From assembly GCF_900205965.1 (NCBI RefSeq), contig NZ_OAOF01000001.1:186001-250000 (forward strand): 64,000 nucleotides of DNA, given 5' to 3'. The notes under the pieces are model-generated. The model did not search any database. It saw only the letters and a list, made by a program, of their open reading frames with translations, and had not been told where the DNA came from. Below, piece by piece: positions 36,343-45,678 of this stretch. The position numbers and the translations under genes were made by a program. Each line of letters begins with the position of its first letter. The first letter of the stretch is position 1. The stretch comes from Lacrimispora amygdalina (GTDB lineage Bacteria > Bacillota > Clostridia > Lachnospirales > Lachnospiraceae).

Positions 36343-37797
36343 TTATTCAGAAAAATGTTCTTTAATAAACTGGACCGCGTTCTCTCCTGCCATTCTTCCT
36401 GAATTGACAGCAAACCCAAGAGAATTACCTGGAAGAATAAATACATAATCCGGATTGCAGATAGAATTCGCATCTGTTCCTGCTGCATAAAGACCCGTTA
36501 TCACCTGATTATCCTTGTCAACCACCTCTGTCTTATAGTTAATCCGGATTCCGCCAATACTTCCATACGCACTTGGTGCAAACTTCAGTGCATAGTATTT
36601 CGGTCCGTTAATCGGCTTTAAATATTTTGGATTTTTATTAAATAAGGTATCTCTGAATTTACAGCACTCATTGTAATCCGTAATGGTTTTTGTAAGTCCT
36701 TCTTTATCAATTCCTGTTTTTTCGGCAAGTTCCTCAATCGAATCAGCAATGAACAGTACGTCATTTCCATTTTTGATCATTTCATTCATTTCCTGTTTGA
36801 AATCATCCATGCTGATATTGGAGGTAACAACATTCACCAGATCCAGCCCGTTTTTATCGTACTGCTGTAAAATAGCATCATCAATAATAGAGAATACAGT
36901 CCTCTCCTTCTGTCTGGCAATGGCATTTACTGAGAATACCGGATTTTCCACAACTGCTTCATCATAAAATCTCTGTCCGTCTAAATTAACGAAAAGGTTA
37001 GGCTGACGGAACGGCAATTCGATGGGTGCATAGCCTCCTGTATTCGGTGCAAAAAATACCAGTTCCATATCCAAGTGGTCCTTTGCAGCACCTGCTTCCC
37101 ATGCCATGCTGATTCCATCTCCTGTAAGCCCCGGAATCCGATAGGAGAAAAGATCCTTGCCCCATTCATAGTCGGTATGTTTTTTGATAAATTCAGGATT
37201 ATCCCCGAACCCTCCGGTAGCGATAATCACAGCAGAACCATAGGCATTTATTTCTCCCTCTCCGTCTTTTGCAATCACGCCAACTACTTCACCATTCTCC
37301 TTGATAAGCCGCTGTACCGGAGCCTCCAGACAGATTGTCACTCCCAGTTCTTCCGCTCTGTCTGTCATTGCTTTGATCATGGTCGCAGCAGCTCTTAAAC
37401 CGGGTGCTCCTGTCTTAGGCTGTACGATGTGCCAGGTTGCCTCTGAACCAGGAAAATACTTGGAAGGCAGTGCAAACTTTACCCCCATATTCTGAAGCCA
37501 TTCGATGGTATCTGCTGATTTGTCAAGGTAATCCTTTACCAGTCTTGCATCGGCACGCCAGTGTGTGTAATCCATAAATTTCTGGAATGCGCCCTCCCTG
37601 GTGCAATCAATCAGCCTGTCCTTCTGCAATTTTGTCTCCACACCCAGAAGACCCATTGCCATGTTGGCACAGCCTCCAGTTGTATTGGCCTTTTCAAATA
37701 CAATCACCTCTGCCCCCTGCTCTGCAGCCGCTATTGCAGCAGCAAGTCCTCCAGCTCCTCCGCCTACAACAATTACATCCGCTTCCATCTCTCTCAT
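36343..37797 (-). CDS. FAD-dependent fumarate-reductase-family oxidoreductase
   Basis: A soluble 484-aa flavoprotein of the fumarate reductase/succinate dehydrogenase catalytic superfamily. The dinucleotide motif VIVVGGGAGGLAAAIAAAEQG is at the start and a second FAD element IIATGGFGDNPEFI follows. The C-terminal GLYAAGTDANSI and NSGRMAGENA are typical. There is no signal peptide and no FMN_bind domain. It is the last gene behind two iron-sulfur electron-transfer proteins, which probably feed it electrons for reduction of an unsaturated acid or related substrate. The substrate is unknown. GGAGGATGG precedes the start. Confidence 0.85.
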   Translation of the reverse strand: MREMEADVIVVGGGAGGLAAAIAAAEQGAEVIVFEKANTTGGCANMAMGLLGVETKLQKDRLIDCTREGAFQKFMDYTHWRADARLVKDYLDKSADTIEWLQNMGVKFALPSKYFPGSEATWHIVQPKTGAPGLRAAATMIKAMTDRAEELGVTICLEAPVQRLIKENGEVVGVIAKDGEGEINAYGSAVIIATGGFGDNPEFIKKHTDYEWGKDLFSYRIPGLTGDGISMAWEAGAAKDHLDMELVFFAPNTGGYAPIELPFRQPNLFVNLDGQRFYDEAVVENPVFSVNAIARQKERTVFSIIDDAILQQYDKNGLDLVNVVTSNISMDDFKQEMNEMIKNGNDVLFIADSIEELAEKTGIDKEGLTKTITDYNECCKFRDTLFNKNPKYLKPINGPKYYALKFAPSAYGSIGGIRINYKTEVVDKDNQVITGLYAAGTDANSICNPDYVFILPGNSLGFAVNSGRMAGENAVQFIKEHFSE

Positions 37798-37870
37798 GAT
37801 TCCATCCTCCGTCTTATTTTTTATATTTTATAATTTTAATTATAAACTGTTTCTGCTCTGCCAAAACGCC

Positions 37871-39112
37871 TTATACTCTCCGCCTTCTGCCAAGTCCCTT
37901 TTTTATTCCATTACCCTCACCAGAAAAACTTCCGGCTTGTACCGGTTCTGACGGCAGAACTGGTTTTACAGTACCATACCGTCTTACAGCGTTCCTGCTG
38001 CATACCGTTGTACATCTTTCACACTTGCTGCAAATATCTGGATCAATGATGTGAATTAAATTTTCCCCTCCTCTGACCGCATGCTCCGGACACACCATAC
38101 AGTCTCCGCATCCGTTGCAGAGAGCAGGATCAATATAAAATTTCACATAGGAAATGCAGCTTAACGACTGACAGATCTTTCTGTCTATATGTTTTTCAAA
38201 TTCTTCCCCAAATTTATTCATAGCTGTCAGCAGAGGAACAGCTGCTGTTCTTCCGATATCGCATAAAGTTCCTGATTTCAACGTTTCACAAATTTCTTTC
38301 ATTAAGGAAATATCACCTTCCCTGCCTTTTCCTTCTGCTGCATCCTGCAAAATACGGAAAAGCTGATAGATTCCTTCCCTGCAGTACACACAGGATCCGC
38401 AGGTTTTCCTGCTGTTTATAAGCATTCTCTTACAAGCCCAGTCCACAATACAGGTATCATTGGAGCAAACCTCTATTTGGGCTGATTCAAGCATGGTTCC
38501 CTCTTTTAAAAGGCTGGAATAGGTAAATAGAGTATCCAGTTCATCCGCACCATAAACTGCTCCCATGCTCCCGCCTGCAGACACAAATTTTACTGTTTTA
38601 CCAGCGGTTACTCCTTTTGCGTATTTGGTAATAATTTCTTCCAGGGTGATTCCAAAGGGAATTTCATAAATTCCCGGCTCCATAACATCGCCTGTTACAG
38701 ATATGATTTTATGAGGTACATAATTTTCATCCGTCAGATTTCGGTGAAGAGCCAGCATTGTCTCTGCATGATGAACCAGAATTCCCTCTTTGAATATTTC
38801 TTTCTGTATCCCTTTCATGTCATCTGTCAGATTAGTCTGAATTCCACTCAGTCTGAATTTCTCTTCATAAATTTCGTGATTCTTCGACAACAACGCGCAT
38901 ATACTGTTTAGTTTAAGCCGGTCTTTTAAAGCTTCCATACCACTTATTATTTCATCCAGATAATGTTCCAGCAGATATTTTACAGTCCCGCTTTCACTCT
39001 GGTCTTCCGGAAAAAGACAGACAAGCTCTTTCCATTCCCTGCTGCTCCATCTTTCTGCAGAAGGTCTTCCTTTAATCCCGTGTCCGAATATTTCAATTCT
39101 CTCCGTTTCCAT
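37871..39112 (-). CDS. NuoF/RnfC-related iron-sulfur protein lacking the NADH/FMN domain
   Basis: A 413-aa electron-transfer protein. After an unrecognised 110-residue N-terminus it has VHHAETMLAL and the SLBB region (SVTGDVMEPGIYEIPFG). It then has the NuoF-type 4Fe-4S site CGSCVYCREG, and two C-terminal clusters, CNGCGDCMVCP (one residue shorter than the usual spacing) and CSKCERCTTVC. The glycine-rich NADH/FMN-binding segment of NuoF (GRGGAGFPTG) is absent, so electrons must come from a partner. The start METERIEIF has AGAGGGTG upstream; the preceding gene ends 13 bases away. Confidence 0.8.
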   Translation of the reverse strand: METERIEIFGHGIKGRPSAERWSSREWKELVCLFPEDQSESGTVKYLLEHYLDEIISGMEALKDRLKLNSICALLSKNHEIYEEKFRLSGIQTNLTDDMKGIQKEIFKEGILVHHAETMLALHRNLTDENYVPHKIISVTGDVMEPGIYEIPFGITLEEIITKYAKGVTAGKTVKFVSAGGSMGAVYGADELDTLFTYSSLLKEGTMLESAQIEVCSNDTCIVDWACKRMLINSRKTCGSCVYCREGIYQLFRILQDAAEGKGREGDISLMKEICETLKSGTLCDIGRTAAVPLLTAMNKFGEEFEKHIDRKICQSLSCISYVKFYIDPALCNGCGDCMVCPEHAVRGGENLIHIIDPDICSKCERCTTVCSRNAVRRYGTVKPVLPSEPVQAGSFSGEGNGIKKGLGRRRRV

Positions 39113-39125
39113 TTTTTCACCCTCT

Positions 39126-41237
39126 TTATTTATACTGATACTCTGTCCAGAACCTGGATCTGGTAAGCCTTGGACGCAGATCACACTGCAGGCATCTTTC
39201 TGCTTCACATCTGGCCTCCGCTTCCTCAAGCCCTTCTGTCATAAGATTAAAGTTATCTTTTCGCTGATCCAGTGAAATGCACCGGTATGTCCTGCGGTCT
39301 AATTCTGCAAATCCCTCTGACTTACCAATGAAGCCGTCTGCTTCCTGATATTCTGATAGAGATTCTTCTATATTGCCATCCCCACCTAAATAACGGTCGA
39401 TTTCAGATGCTGCCTTTCTGGCTCCCGCAATTGCCTGAATGACAGAAGCTGTTCCTGTAACCGCATCACCAGCTGCAAAAACTCCCTTTATTCCCGTGTT
39501 TCCACTGCTATCTGTTTCCATAAGCCCTCTCGGATTCAAAGACAGCTCCTCAAAGCTTTCCAGATCCGGCTTCTGTCCGGTGGAAAATATAACCATCTCT
39601 CCGGGAATCACATGATCAGAATCTTCTTTTTCTGTTAAAATCAGCTTTCTGTTTTCATCAAATGTGAAGCTCTCAACTTCACGGCAGAGAACGCCGGCTG
39701 CTTTTCCGTCCTTTTCTATAATTCTTACAAAAGTTCTTCCGTTGTAAATCTGGATCCCTTCTTCTCTGGCTTCTGTAATCTCTTCTTCACCGGCGGTCAT
39801 ACTGCCTTCCTCTTCCAGGCATACCACAGATACCTGACTGCAGCCCAGCCGCTTGGCAGTTCTTGCACAGTCGAAGGCAACATTCCCACCGCCTAATACC
39901 ACAACAGAATCTTTCAGTTCCATATGAGTGTTTAACAGGTCCCGTCTGAGGAAATCAATATTTACATGTACATTGAAAAGATCAGCCCCGGGAAGCGGAA
40001 TCCGCACTCCCTTATCGGTTCCCACAGCAATCAGAATTGCTTCATAGCCAAGGTTTCTCAGTTCTTCCAATGAATTGATCTTCCGATTGGTGAAAATTTT
40101 TACTCCTGCCTCTCTGATCACTGCAATTTCCTCTTCCACAATTGATGCAGGCAGACGGTAATCCGGGATTCCGGCTGAGAGCATTCCTCCTGCAACCGGA
40201 AGTTTTTCATAAACATCAACTGCATGTCCTGATTTAACAAGATAGTAAGCCGCCGTAAGTCCTGCCGGACCGGCTCCGACAACTGCCACTTTTTTTCCAG
40301 TTTTTGGTTTGAAAACAGACTTTTCTTTCCACTGATAAGTATCCTGTTCTGCTGCAAACCGTTTCAGTTCTCTGATCGAAACAGCTCCATTTATCTCTTT
40401 TCTTCTGCAGGCAGATTCACAAAATCTCATGCACACCAGCCCCAACGACTTGGGAAACGGTGCTTTTTCCCGGACAACCGCGGCCGCCTGCTCATACTTT
40501 CCTTCTTTAATAAGGCGGACATACTTGGGAATATTGATACCGGCTGGGCATTCCTGCTTACAGGGTATGAGGATATCTTGTCTGTTTCCCTCTTTAAAAG
40601 TTCCTTTCTTATCCTGTAAAGCTCCAGTCGGACATACTTCCACACATGCACCGCAGAAACGGCAATCTGCTTTTGCCAAAGAAAGATCTCCGGTTACACC
40701 GACTGTTATTCTGTCTTCTTCATTCTTATGATATTCAAGAATTCCAACCCCTCTCACATCGCGGCAGACACGCACACAGCGTCCGCAAGCCACACAGCGA
40801 TTGGAATCTCTGATAATTAACGGATTACCAGTTTCCATATTTACCGCATTTAGGGTTCTTCTTAACCTGGAAGTGCTGACTCCCAGATACTGGATCAGAG
40901 ATTGAAGCTCGCATTTTAGATATTTGGGACAGGTCGTACAGTCATCTACATGATTGGCCAGCATCAATTCCATGGAGAGCCTTCTCAGCCGGTCAAGATC
41001 CTCTGACTTTGTATTTACTGACATGCCTTCTTCAGCCAGTGTGGTGCAGGCAGTCTGAGGTTCCTTTTTCCCGTTTATTTCGACCACACACAGCCTGCAG
41101 CCGCCCTCCGCATGCAAGTCCGGATGATGGCACAGGTGAGGTATGTATATATCCGCATGCTCCGCTGCCTCCATGATCGTCTTTCCTTTTTCTGTATAAA
41201 CTTCCATGCCGTCAATCTCAATTTTAACCTGATTCAT
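39126..41237 (-). CDS. NuoG-like / NfnB-like fusion: iron-sulfur NAD(P)H oxidoreductase
   Basis: The 703 aa combine two modules. Residues 1-230 resemble the NuoG/HydA front end: a 2Fe-2S ferredoxin (CHHPDLHAEGGCRLC), a His-Cys cluster region (CTTCPKYLKC) and two 4Fe-4S sites (CVACGRCVRVC, CRFCGACVEVCP). From about 235 it resembles the glutamate synthase small subunit/NfnB: CKQECPAG, the FAD motif VAVVGAGPAGLTAA, the NAD(P) motif VVVLGGGNVAFDCA, and GVFAAGDAVTG. It probably oxidises NAD(P)H and passes electrons to the next two proteins, perhaps with bifurcation. GGAGGTTGAA precedes ATG 41237. First gene of the MerR-controlled operon. Confidence 0.87.
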   Translation of the reverse strand: MNQVKIEIDGMEVYTEKGKTIMEAAEHADIYIPHLCHHPDLHAEGGCRLCVVEINGKKEPQTACTTLAEEGMSVNTKSEDLDRLRRLSMELMLANHVDDCTTCPKYLKCELQSLIQYLGVSTSRLRRTLNAVNMETGNPLIIRDSNRCVACGRCVRVCRDVRGVGILEYHKNEEDRITVGVTGDLSLAKADCRFCGACVEVCPTGALQDKKGTFKEGNRQDILIPCKQECPAGINIPKYVRLIKEGKYEQAAAVVREKAPFPKSLGLVCMRFCESACRRKEINGAVSIRELKRFAAEQDTYQWKEKSVFKPKTGKKVAVVGAGPAGLTAAYYLVKSGHAVDVYEKLPVAGGMLSAGIPDYRLPASIVEEEIAVIREAGVKIFTNRKINSLEELRNLGYEAILIAVGTDKGVRIPLPGADLFNVHVNIDFLRRDLLNTHMELKDSVVVLGGGNVAFDCARTAKRLGCSQVSVVCLEEEGSMTAGEEEITEAREEGIQIYNGRTFVRIIEKDGKAAGVLCREVESFTFDENRKLILTEKEDSDHVIPGEMVIFSTGQKPDLESFEELSLNPRGLMETDSSGNTGIKGVFAAGDAVTGTASVIQAIAGARKAASEIDRYLGGDGNIEESLSEYQEADGFIGKSEGFAELDRRTYRCISLDQRKDNFNLMTEGLEEAEARCEAERCLQCDLRPRLTRSRFWTEYQYK

Positions 41238-41287
41238 TTCAACCTCCAATTTTCTTGACTCCTTTGTTGAGATTCATTTATACTATT

Positions 41288-41318
41288 ACTATAAACTTTG
41301 CCATAGAGGCAAAGTCAA
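41288..41318 (-). promoter_or_regulatory. MerR-type promoter with 19-bp spacer and palindrome
   Basis: -35 TTGACT (41313-41318) and -10 TATAGT (41288-41293) are 19 bases apart. The operator ACTTTGCC-N5-GGCAAAGT (41295-41315) spans the spacer. This is the classical layout of promoters that MerR regulators activate by twisting the DNA. It drives the fusion oxidoreductase operon. Confidence 0.9.
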
Positions 41319-41336
41319 TAGCGGAGTGTGAAAAAA

Positions 41337-42146
41337 ATGACAAACTTATATACAATTGGGGAAGTTGCACGGTTTCTTAAAATTTCAACGAAGGCTTTGC
41401 GTAATTATGATGACATGGGACTCTTAAAGCCCTGTTATATATCACCCGAAACCAAATACCGCTACTACAGCTATGAGCAGTTTTTCATTATAGACGTAGT
41501 CCGTTACTTAAACAAAACCCTTGGGATTCCGCTTGAAAGCGTAAAAAAGCTGTTGGAAGAGAACAAAGAACCAGACCAGTTATTAACCCAGCTTAAGTCC
41601 CATAAACAGCAGCTGGAAAGCAGAATGGCTGCCTTAGAAAGCTCCCGGCAGCTGACAGAGCATCTGATAGAAAAGATAGAAGACCAAAAAAAATATCCCG
41701 GTAAAATCGGGATATACGAAAAATACCAGATGAGCCGGAATTTGTATTATCACAAACTGGACATCTCTATTTATGATATAGATAAATATGTAACAAGAAA
41801 TGGGGCAGATGAGGATCTGCCCGAGACCAACACGATGTGTCTTTTGTTTTCCCGATCAGATCTTCAAGCAGATGATGGTTTGAAAGTCCGTGGATTTGGT
41901 GTTTTATCTGAGAAAAAGCTGCCTGGAATGGAGTTAAAAACCATTCGGGAAGGCCGTTATATCACACGCAGCTTCCTTTATTCAGAAGAAAACACCATCA
42001 CTGCATTTAACGAACTGGCTAAATATGCCCAGGTAAAAGGAATTGTTTTAGACGAAACCGCATATTTAATCTCGCCCATGGTGAAATTTCCTGCCTGCTC
42101 TAAATATGATTATCTGATGGAGCTTCAGATTATGATTCATCTATAG
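41337..42146 (+). CDS. MerR-family regulator with GyrI-like effector domain
   Basis: 269 aa. N-terminal MerR helix-turn-helix (YTIGEVARFLKISTKALRNYDDMGLL, residues about 3-28), a coiled-coil dimer region (about 80-115) and a C-terminal ligand-binding domain of BmrR/GyrI type. ATG 41337 lies 10 bases after GGAG; an upstream GTG at 41328 is too close to that site. Divergent from the oxidoreductase operon, and the operator between them fits a MerR protein, so it very probably activates that operon in response to a small organic ligand. The ligand is unknown. Confidence 0.9.
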   Translation: MTNLYTIGEVARFLKISTKALRNYDDMGLLKPCYISPETKYRYYSYEQFFIIDVVRYLNKTLGIPLESVKKLLEENKEPDQLLTQLKSHKQQLESRMAALESSRQLTEHLIEKIEDQKKYPGKIGIYEKYQMSRNLYYHKLDISIYDIDKYVTRNGADEDLPETNTMCLLFSRSDLQADDGLKVRGFGVLSEKKLPGMELKTIREGRYITRSFLYSEENTITAFNELAKYAQVKGIVLDETAYLISPMVKFPACSKYDYLMELQIMIHL

Positions 42147-42161
42147 AATTTAAAATGCTCC

Positions 42162-42695
42162 TTATTTACTCTGATGAGTTTTCCAGTCAAAGATCATTTT
42201 ATTTATTTCACGAATCAGTTCCTCAACCGAATGGGTTCTGTTTCTGGCGCACCCTTTTGCATCCTGCCCGCAGATTAAGCATTTACGTACAGGTGCAGAA
42301 AGGGATTCTCTGCTCATACTGATACCATTTTCATCATAAACATCAATGTCCCAAAGCCGTCCTAACGGGTGAGTCTCTTCCAGCCTGACCGCAAGTTCTT
42401 TAACCAGCACAGGATCGAAACAGTTCAGAGCATAGAATTTTATATATCCTGCATTCTCTGATATAGCGGCCATCTCTTCGATGCCGATTCCCGAATCAGA
42501 AACCACCTGTTCCAGTGCTTTCGTTCCTTCCGAAAAGGCAAGTAAAATGTCGGGGGAAGTCTTGACTGGCCCCGGTATGTTCATTGCAAGTGCCACCGTA
42601 ACCAGCCCCTTATGTTTGTCCTTTAGTTCCTCCTGGATTCTGACTTTCTTCTCCCGGAACTGAAGCATCTTATCAAGATCCACATATCTCTCCAT
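42162..42695 (-). CDS. citX: Apo-citrate lyase phosphoribosyl-dephospho-CoA transferase
   Basis: Attaches the prosthetic group made by CitG to the CitD serine. The length is 177 aa. Family features are the N-terminal FREKKVRIQ, MNIPGPVKTSPD, HPLGRLWDIDVYD and the cysteine-rich end RKCLICGQDAKGCARNRTHS followed by EELI. AGAGGT precedes the ATG. It lies 6 kb upstream of citD, on the same strand but separated by the MerR locus, and 46 bases downstream of the MATE gene. It completes the citrate lyase set. Confidence 0.9.
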   Translation of the reverse strand: MERYVDLDKMLQFREKKVRIQEELKDKHKGLVTVALAMNIPGPVKTSPDILLAFSEGTKALEQVVSDSGIGIEEMAAISENAGYIKFYALNCFDPVLVKELAVRLEETHPLGRLWDIDVYDENGISMSRESLSAPVRKCLICGQDAKGCARNRTHSVEELIREINKMIFDWKTHQSK

Positions 42696-42740
42696 ATTAT
42701 ACCTCTAATCTATACATAAAATCTTCTCTCTGAAAAACTT

Positions 42741-44048
42741 CTATAGCTTTCTGATCTTACATGTCAAAGGAATTACCATAAGAACCCAGACAACAGGTTC
42801 CGCTATGATAATTCCCATATATTTTAGTACCGGTGCTAAAAATGCTGCAATGGCGACCTTCCCTGTCAGCTCGATAAAGCTTGACACAACCGGCGTTTTA
42901 TGGTCACCGCATCCTTGTAGTGCATTTCTGAAGATGGAAATTGCTGCAGGTACAAAATAAAACACGGAATTAATCTTTAAGTAAAGGGCAGCCGTTCCAG
43001 CTATCTCACGATCATACGTGCCTGTCACCAGATGCACCAGACCAGGCGCGGCGGTATAGCTTAAAATTATCATTGCCACGGACCAGATGGTTGTAATCAC
43101 AAGTGCCTGGGAAATTCCTTTATGGATTCTGGAAATCTTGCATGCTCCCATGTTCTGGCCACAGAAATTAGCCATAGTAACGCCCATCACCGAAAACGGG
43201 AGCATGAAAAACTCCGTGATCTTGCGGGCAGCGGTATGGGCAACTATGATATCTGTTCCAAGGAGATTAATGGCACTCTGCAGGGAAAGCGTTCCGAAAA
43301 ATACCAGTGACATCATCAGTGCCATGGATATTCCCGCAGAATAAAGCTGAAGAACCTCTCCCTTTGTTATCCTAAAATCCCTTATATGAAACCGAAAAAC
43401 CGGATACCGCTTTATCATATACACCAGGCTTAGTACCGCCGACAGCGCCTGGGACAATACCGTTGCAATAGCCGCTCCCTCCACTCCTCTGTGAAGGACA
43501 AGGATAAAGAAAAGGTCCAGAAATACATTGAGTATACTGGAAAAAATCAAAAATGCCAAAGGTGCTGCCGTATCTCCCAGCGCTCTTAATATAGATGCAC
43601 AGGCATTATACAGCATCATCATAACCATTCCAAACAGAATGATACGGATATAGCCAGAAGCAGCAGGCATCAAAGCATCCGGCACATTAAGAACTCTTAA
43701 AAAGAAGGGCAGCCCCCACACACACAGCAGCGTAAGTAAAGCTGAAGTCAGGGTTCCAAGAAGCAGGCAGCCTGCTGAGTACCTCCTGACCTTTTCTTCA
43801 TCCCCGGCTCCGCAGCTTCTCGCCGTAAGAAGGGCAAAGCCACCGGTCAGTCCTGATAAAAACCCAATAAACAAAGTGCTGATCGAGGTTGTGGCTCCCA
43901 CAGCTGCCAGTGCACTCTCTCCCAGGGTACTTCCAACCACCCGGGTATCTGCAAGGCTGTAAAACAGCTGAAAAATATTACCGGCTGCAACAGGAAGTGC
44001 AAACTGAAGCATGACCTTTCCAGGACTGCCTTTTGTTAAATCCTTCAT
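42741..44048 (-). CDS. MATE-family multidrug efflux transporter
   Basis: 435 aa with twelve hydrophobic segments. It starts MKDLTKGSPGKVMLQFALPV, the usual DinF/NorM-type opening of clostridial MATE exporters, and a second MatE repeat follows (GMVMMMLYNACASILRALGD ends the first half). AAAGGAG precedes ATG 44048. Probably couples Na+ or H+ influx to drug or metabolite export. The substrate cannot be predicted. Confidence 0.92.
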   Translation of the reverse strand: MKDLTKGSPGKVMLQFALPVAAGNIFQLFYSLADTRVVGSTLGESALAAVGATTSISTLFIGFLSGLTGGFALLTARSCGAGDEEKVRRYSAGCLLLGTLTSALLTLLCVWGLPFFLRVLNVPDALMPAASGYIRIILFGMVMMMLYNACASILRALGDTAAPLAFLIFSSILNVFLDLFFILVLHRGVEGAAIATVLSQALSAVLSLVYMIKRYPVFRFHIRDFRITKGEVLQLYSAGISMALMMSLVFFGTLSLQSAINLLGTDIIVAHTAARKITEFFMLPFSVMGVTMANFCGQNMGACKISRIHKGISQALVITTIWSVAMIILSYTAAPGLVHLVTGTYDREIAGTAALYLKINSVFYFVPAAISIFRNALQGCGDHKTPVVSSFIELTGKVAIAAFLAPVLKYMGIIIAEPVVWVLMVIPLTCKIRKL

Positions 44049-44073
44049 AGGTACTCCTTTGTGACCTTCTAAT

Positions 44074-44364
44074 TCAGACCATAAAATCCTCAAATCCAGA
44101 GATCATGGGATAAGGCGCAAGGCTTTTGCCCGGACCGGTTATGGTTCCCTTTACATAAGGGCTGAATGCCAATCGCCGAAAGTTTTCTTTTGTTTTATTT
44201 TTAATCAGTCTGTCATTTCTTCCTAATTCTCCGATGTAATTGCCGTTCCTGTCGTACAGCTCTCTGCCGTAGAATTTCCCAAGAACCGTTCCATCACACG
44301 CAACCAGATAATCCCGTTGCTTTACCCCAATATAATTTCCTCCCCAGTTCCAATATTTTTCCAT
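44074..44364 (-). CDS. Small 4-fold beta flower-like protein
   Basis: A 96-aa soluble protein with repeated GN/GxYIG units: WNWGGNYIGVK, LVACDGTVLGKFYG and LYDRNGNYIGELG. This pattern is typical of the 4-fold beta flower domain of Firmicutes. AAGGAAAGG precedes the start. It lies just upstream of the MATE gene in the same direction. The biological role is not known. Confidence 0.7.
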   Translation of the reverse strand: MEKYWNWGGNYIGVKQRDYLVACDGTVLGKFYGRELYDRNGNYIGELGRNDRLIKNKTKENFRRLAFSPYVKGTITGPGKSLAPYPMISGFEDFMV

Positions 44365-44545
44365 ATTTTAACACCTTTCCTTAATTCATTCGATATTATC
44401 ATACAACATTTTTTCAAAAAAAGGAACACTTATGGAGTAGCACTTAGCCAATCTTAACCAAATTTCAAGGAACACTGGATTTTTCCCGTGTTCTGTTATA
44501 TAATCAACTGCAAAAAATAAAACTGCAATTACACAGGAGGATATT

Positions 44546-45574
44546 ATGGGATTTCAATATGTCAGCAATTTGCCCAGCCCGGAAGAAATCAAAGATCGTT
44601 TTCCTCTTCCAGCCGCTTTAAAAGCCCTTAAGATAGAAAGAGACCAGGCCATCCGTGACGTACTTACAGGAAACAGCGACAAATTTCTGGTTATTATTGG
44701 TCCCTGCTCTGCCGATAACGAGGACTCTGTCTGTGATTATGTTAATCGTCTGGTAAAGGTTCAGGAGAAAACAAAAGACCGCCTGATCCTGGTTCCCAGA
44801 ATTTATACAAACAAGCCAAGAACCACAGGCGAAGGCTATAAAGGAATGCTTCACCAGCCTGATCCGGAGAAAAAGCCGGACATGCATGAAGGTCTCATTG
44901 CCATCCGCCGTATGCACATGAAGGTATTTGAAGAGACCGGTTTATCCACAGCAGACGAGATGCTGTATCCGGAGAATTTAACCTACCTTGACGATATCAT
45001 GTCCTACATTGCCATCGGTGCGCGTTCCGTGGAGAACCAGCAGCACCGCTTAACTTCCAGCGGCTGCGAAGTGGCAGTTGGTATGAAGAACCCCACCAGC
45101 GGTGATATCTCGGTCATGCTTAATTCTGTAGTTGCCGCCCAGCAGGCTCATGACTTCACCTACCGCGGCTGGGAAGTGAAAAGCTCCGGGAATCCCCTTG
45201 CTCATACGATTCTGCGCGGTGCGGTCAACAAGCATGGCCAGTGTATCCCTAACTATCATTTTGAAGATTTATTCCTTCTTCATGAGATGTACAGCAGACG
45301 CAGTTTACAAAACCCTGCCTGCATTGTGGATGCAAACCATTCAAACTCCAATAAAAAATACCGGGAACAGATCCGTATCTCCAAAGAAGTCCTTCACAGC
45401 AGGAAGCACGCGCCGGAGATCCGCAGCCTCGTTAAAGGATTGATGATAGAAAGCTACATTGAACCTGGATGCCAGAAGGTAGGCGATGGTTGTTATGGAA
45501 AGTCCATCACCGATCCATGCCTTGGGTGGGAGGAATCCGAGCGTCTGCTTTATGAGATTGCGGAGAGCTGCTGA
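44546..45574 (+). CDS. aroF: 3-deoxy-D-arabino-heptulosonate 7-phosphate (DAHP) synthase
   Basis: First step of aromatic amino acid synthesis: condenses PEP and erythrose-4-phosphate. At 342 aa it is of the E. coli AroF/G/H type. Visible features are IGPCSADNED, RIYTNKPRTTGEGYKG (PEP/phosphate binding), GARSVENQQHR, GMKNPTSGD and the metal-site end DANHSNSNKK. ACAGGAGG lies 7 bases before the ATG, and a TATAAT at 44499-44504 may be its -10. It is monocistronic, ending at a long hairpin. Which amino acid inhibits it cannot be told. Confidence 0.95.
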   Translation: MGFQYVSNLPSPEEIKDRFPLPAALKALKIERDQAIRDVLTGNSDKFLVIIGPCSADNEDSVCDYVNRLVKVQEKTKDRLILVPRIYTNKPRTTGEGYKGMLHQPDPEKKPDMHEGLIAIRRMHMKVFEETGLSTADEMLYPENLTYLDDIMSYIAIGARSVENQQHRLTSSGCEVAVGMKNPTSGDISVMLNSVVAAQQAHDFTYRGWEVKSSGNPLAHTILRGAVNKHGQCIPNYHFEDLFLLHEMYSRRSLQNPACIVDANHSNSNKKYREQIRISKEVLHSRKHAPEIRSLVKGLMIESYIEPGCQKVGDGCYGKSITDPCLGWEESERLLYEIAESC

Positions 45575-45610
45575 TTACCAGTACAATTTTAAAATTTCAA
45601 GTAATTTAAT

Positions 45611-45678
45611 AGAAGGTATAGATCAAAACAGTCTGATGTATTACTCAGCAGATTGCTTTGTTCTATAACCTTCTTTTA
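45611..45678 (+). terminator. Long imperfect hairpin after aroF
   Basis: AGAAGG-TATAGA-CAAA-CAGTCTG (from 45611) pairs with CAGATTG-TTTG-TCTATA-CCTTCT (ending 45674), followed by TTTT. It probably also serves the convergent gene. Confidence 0.65.
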
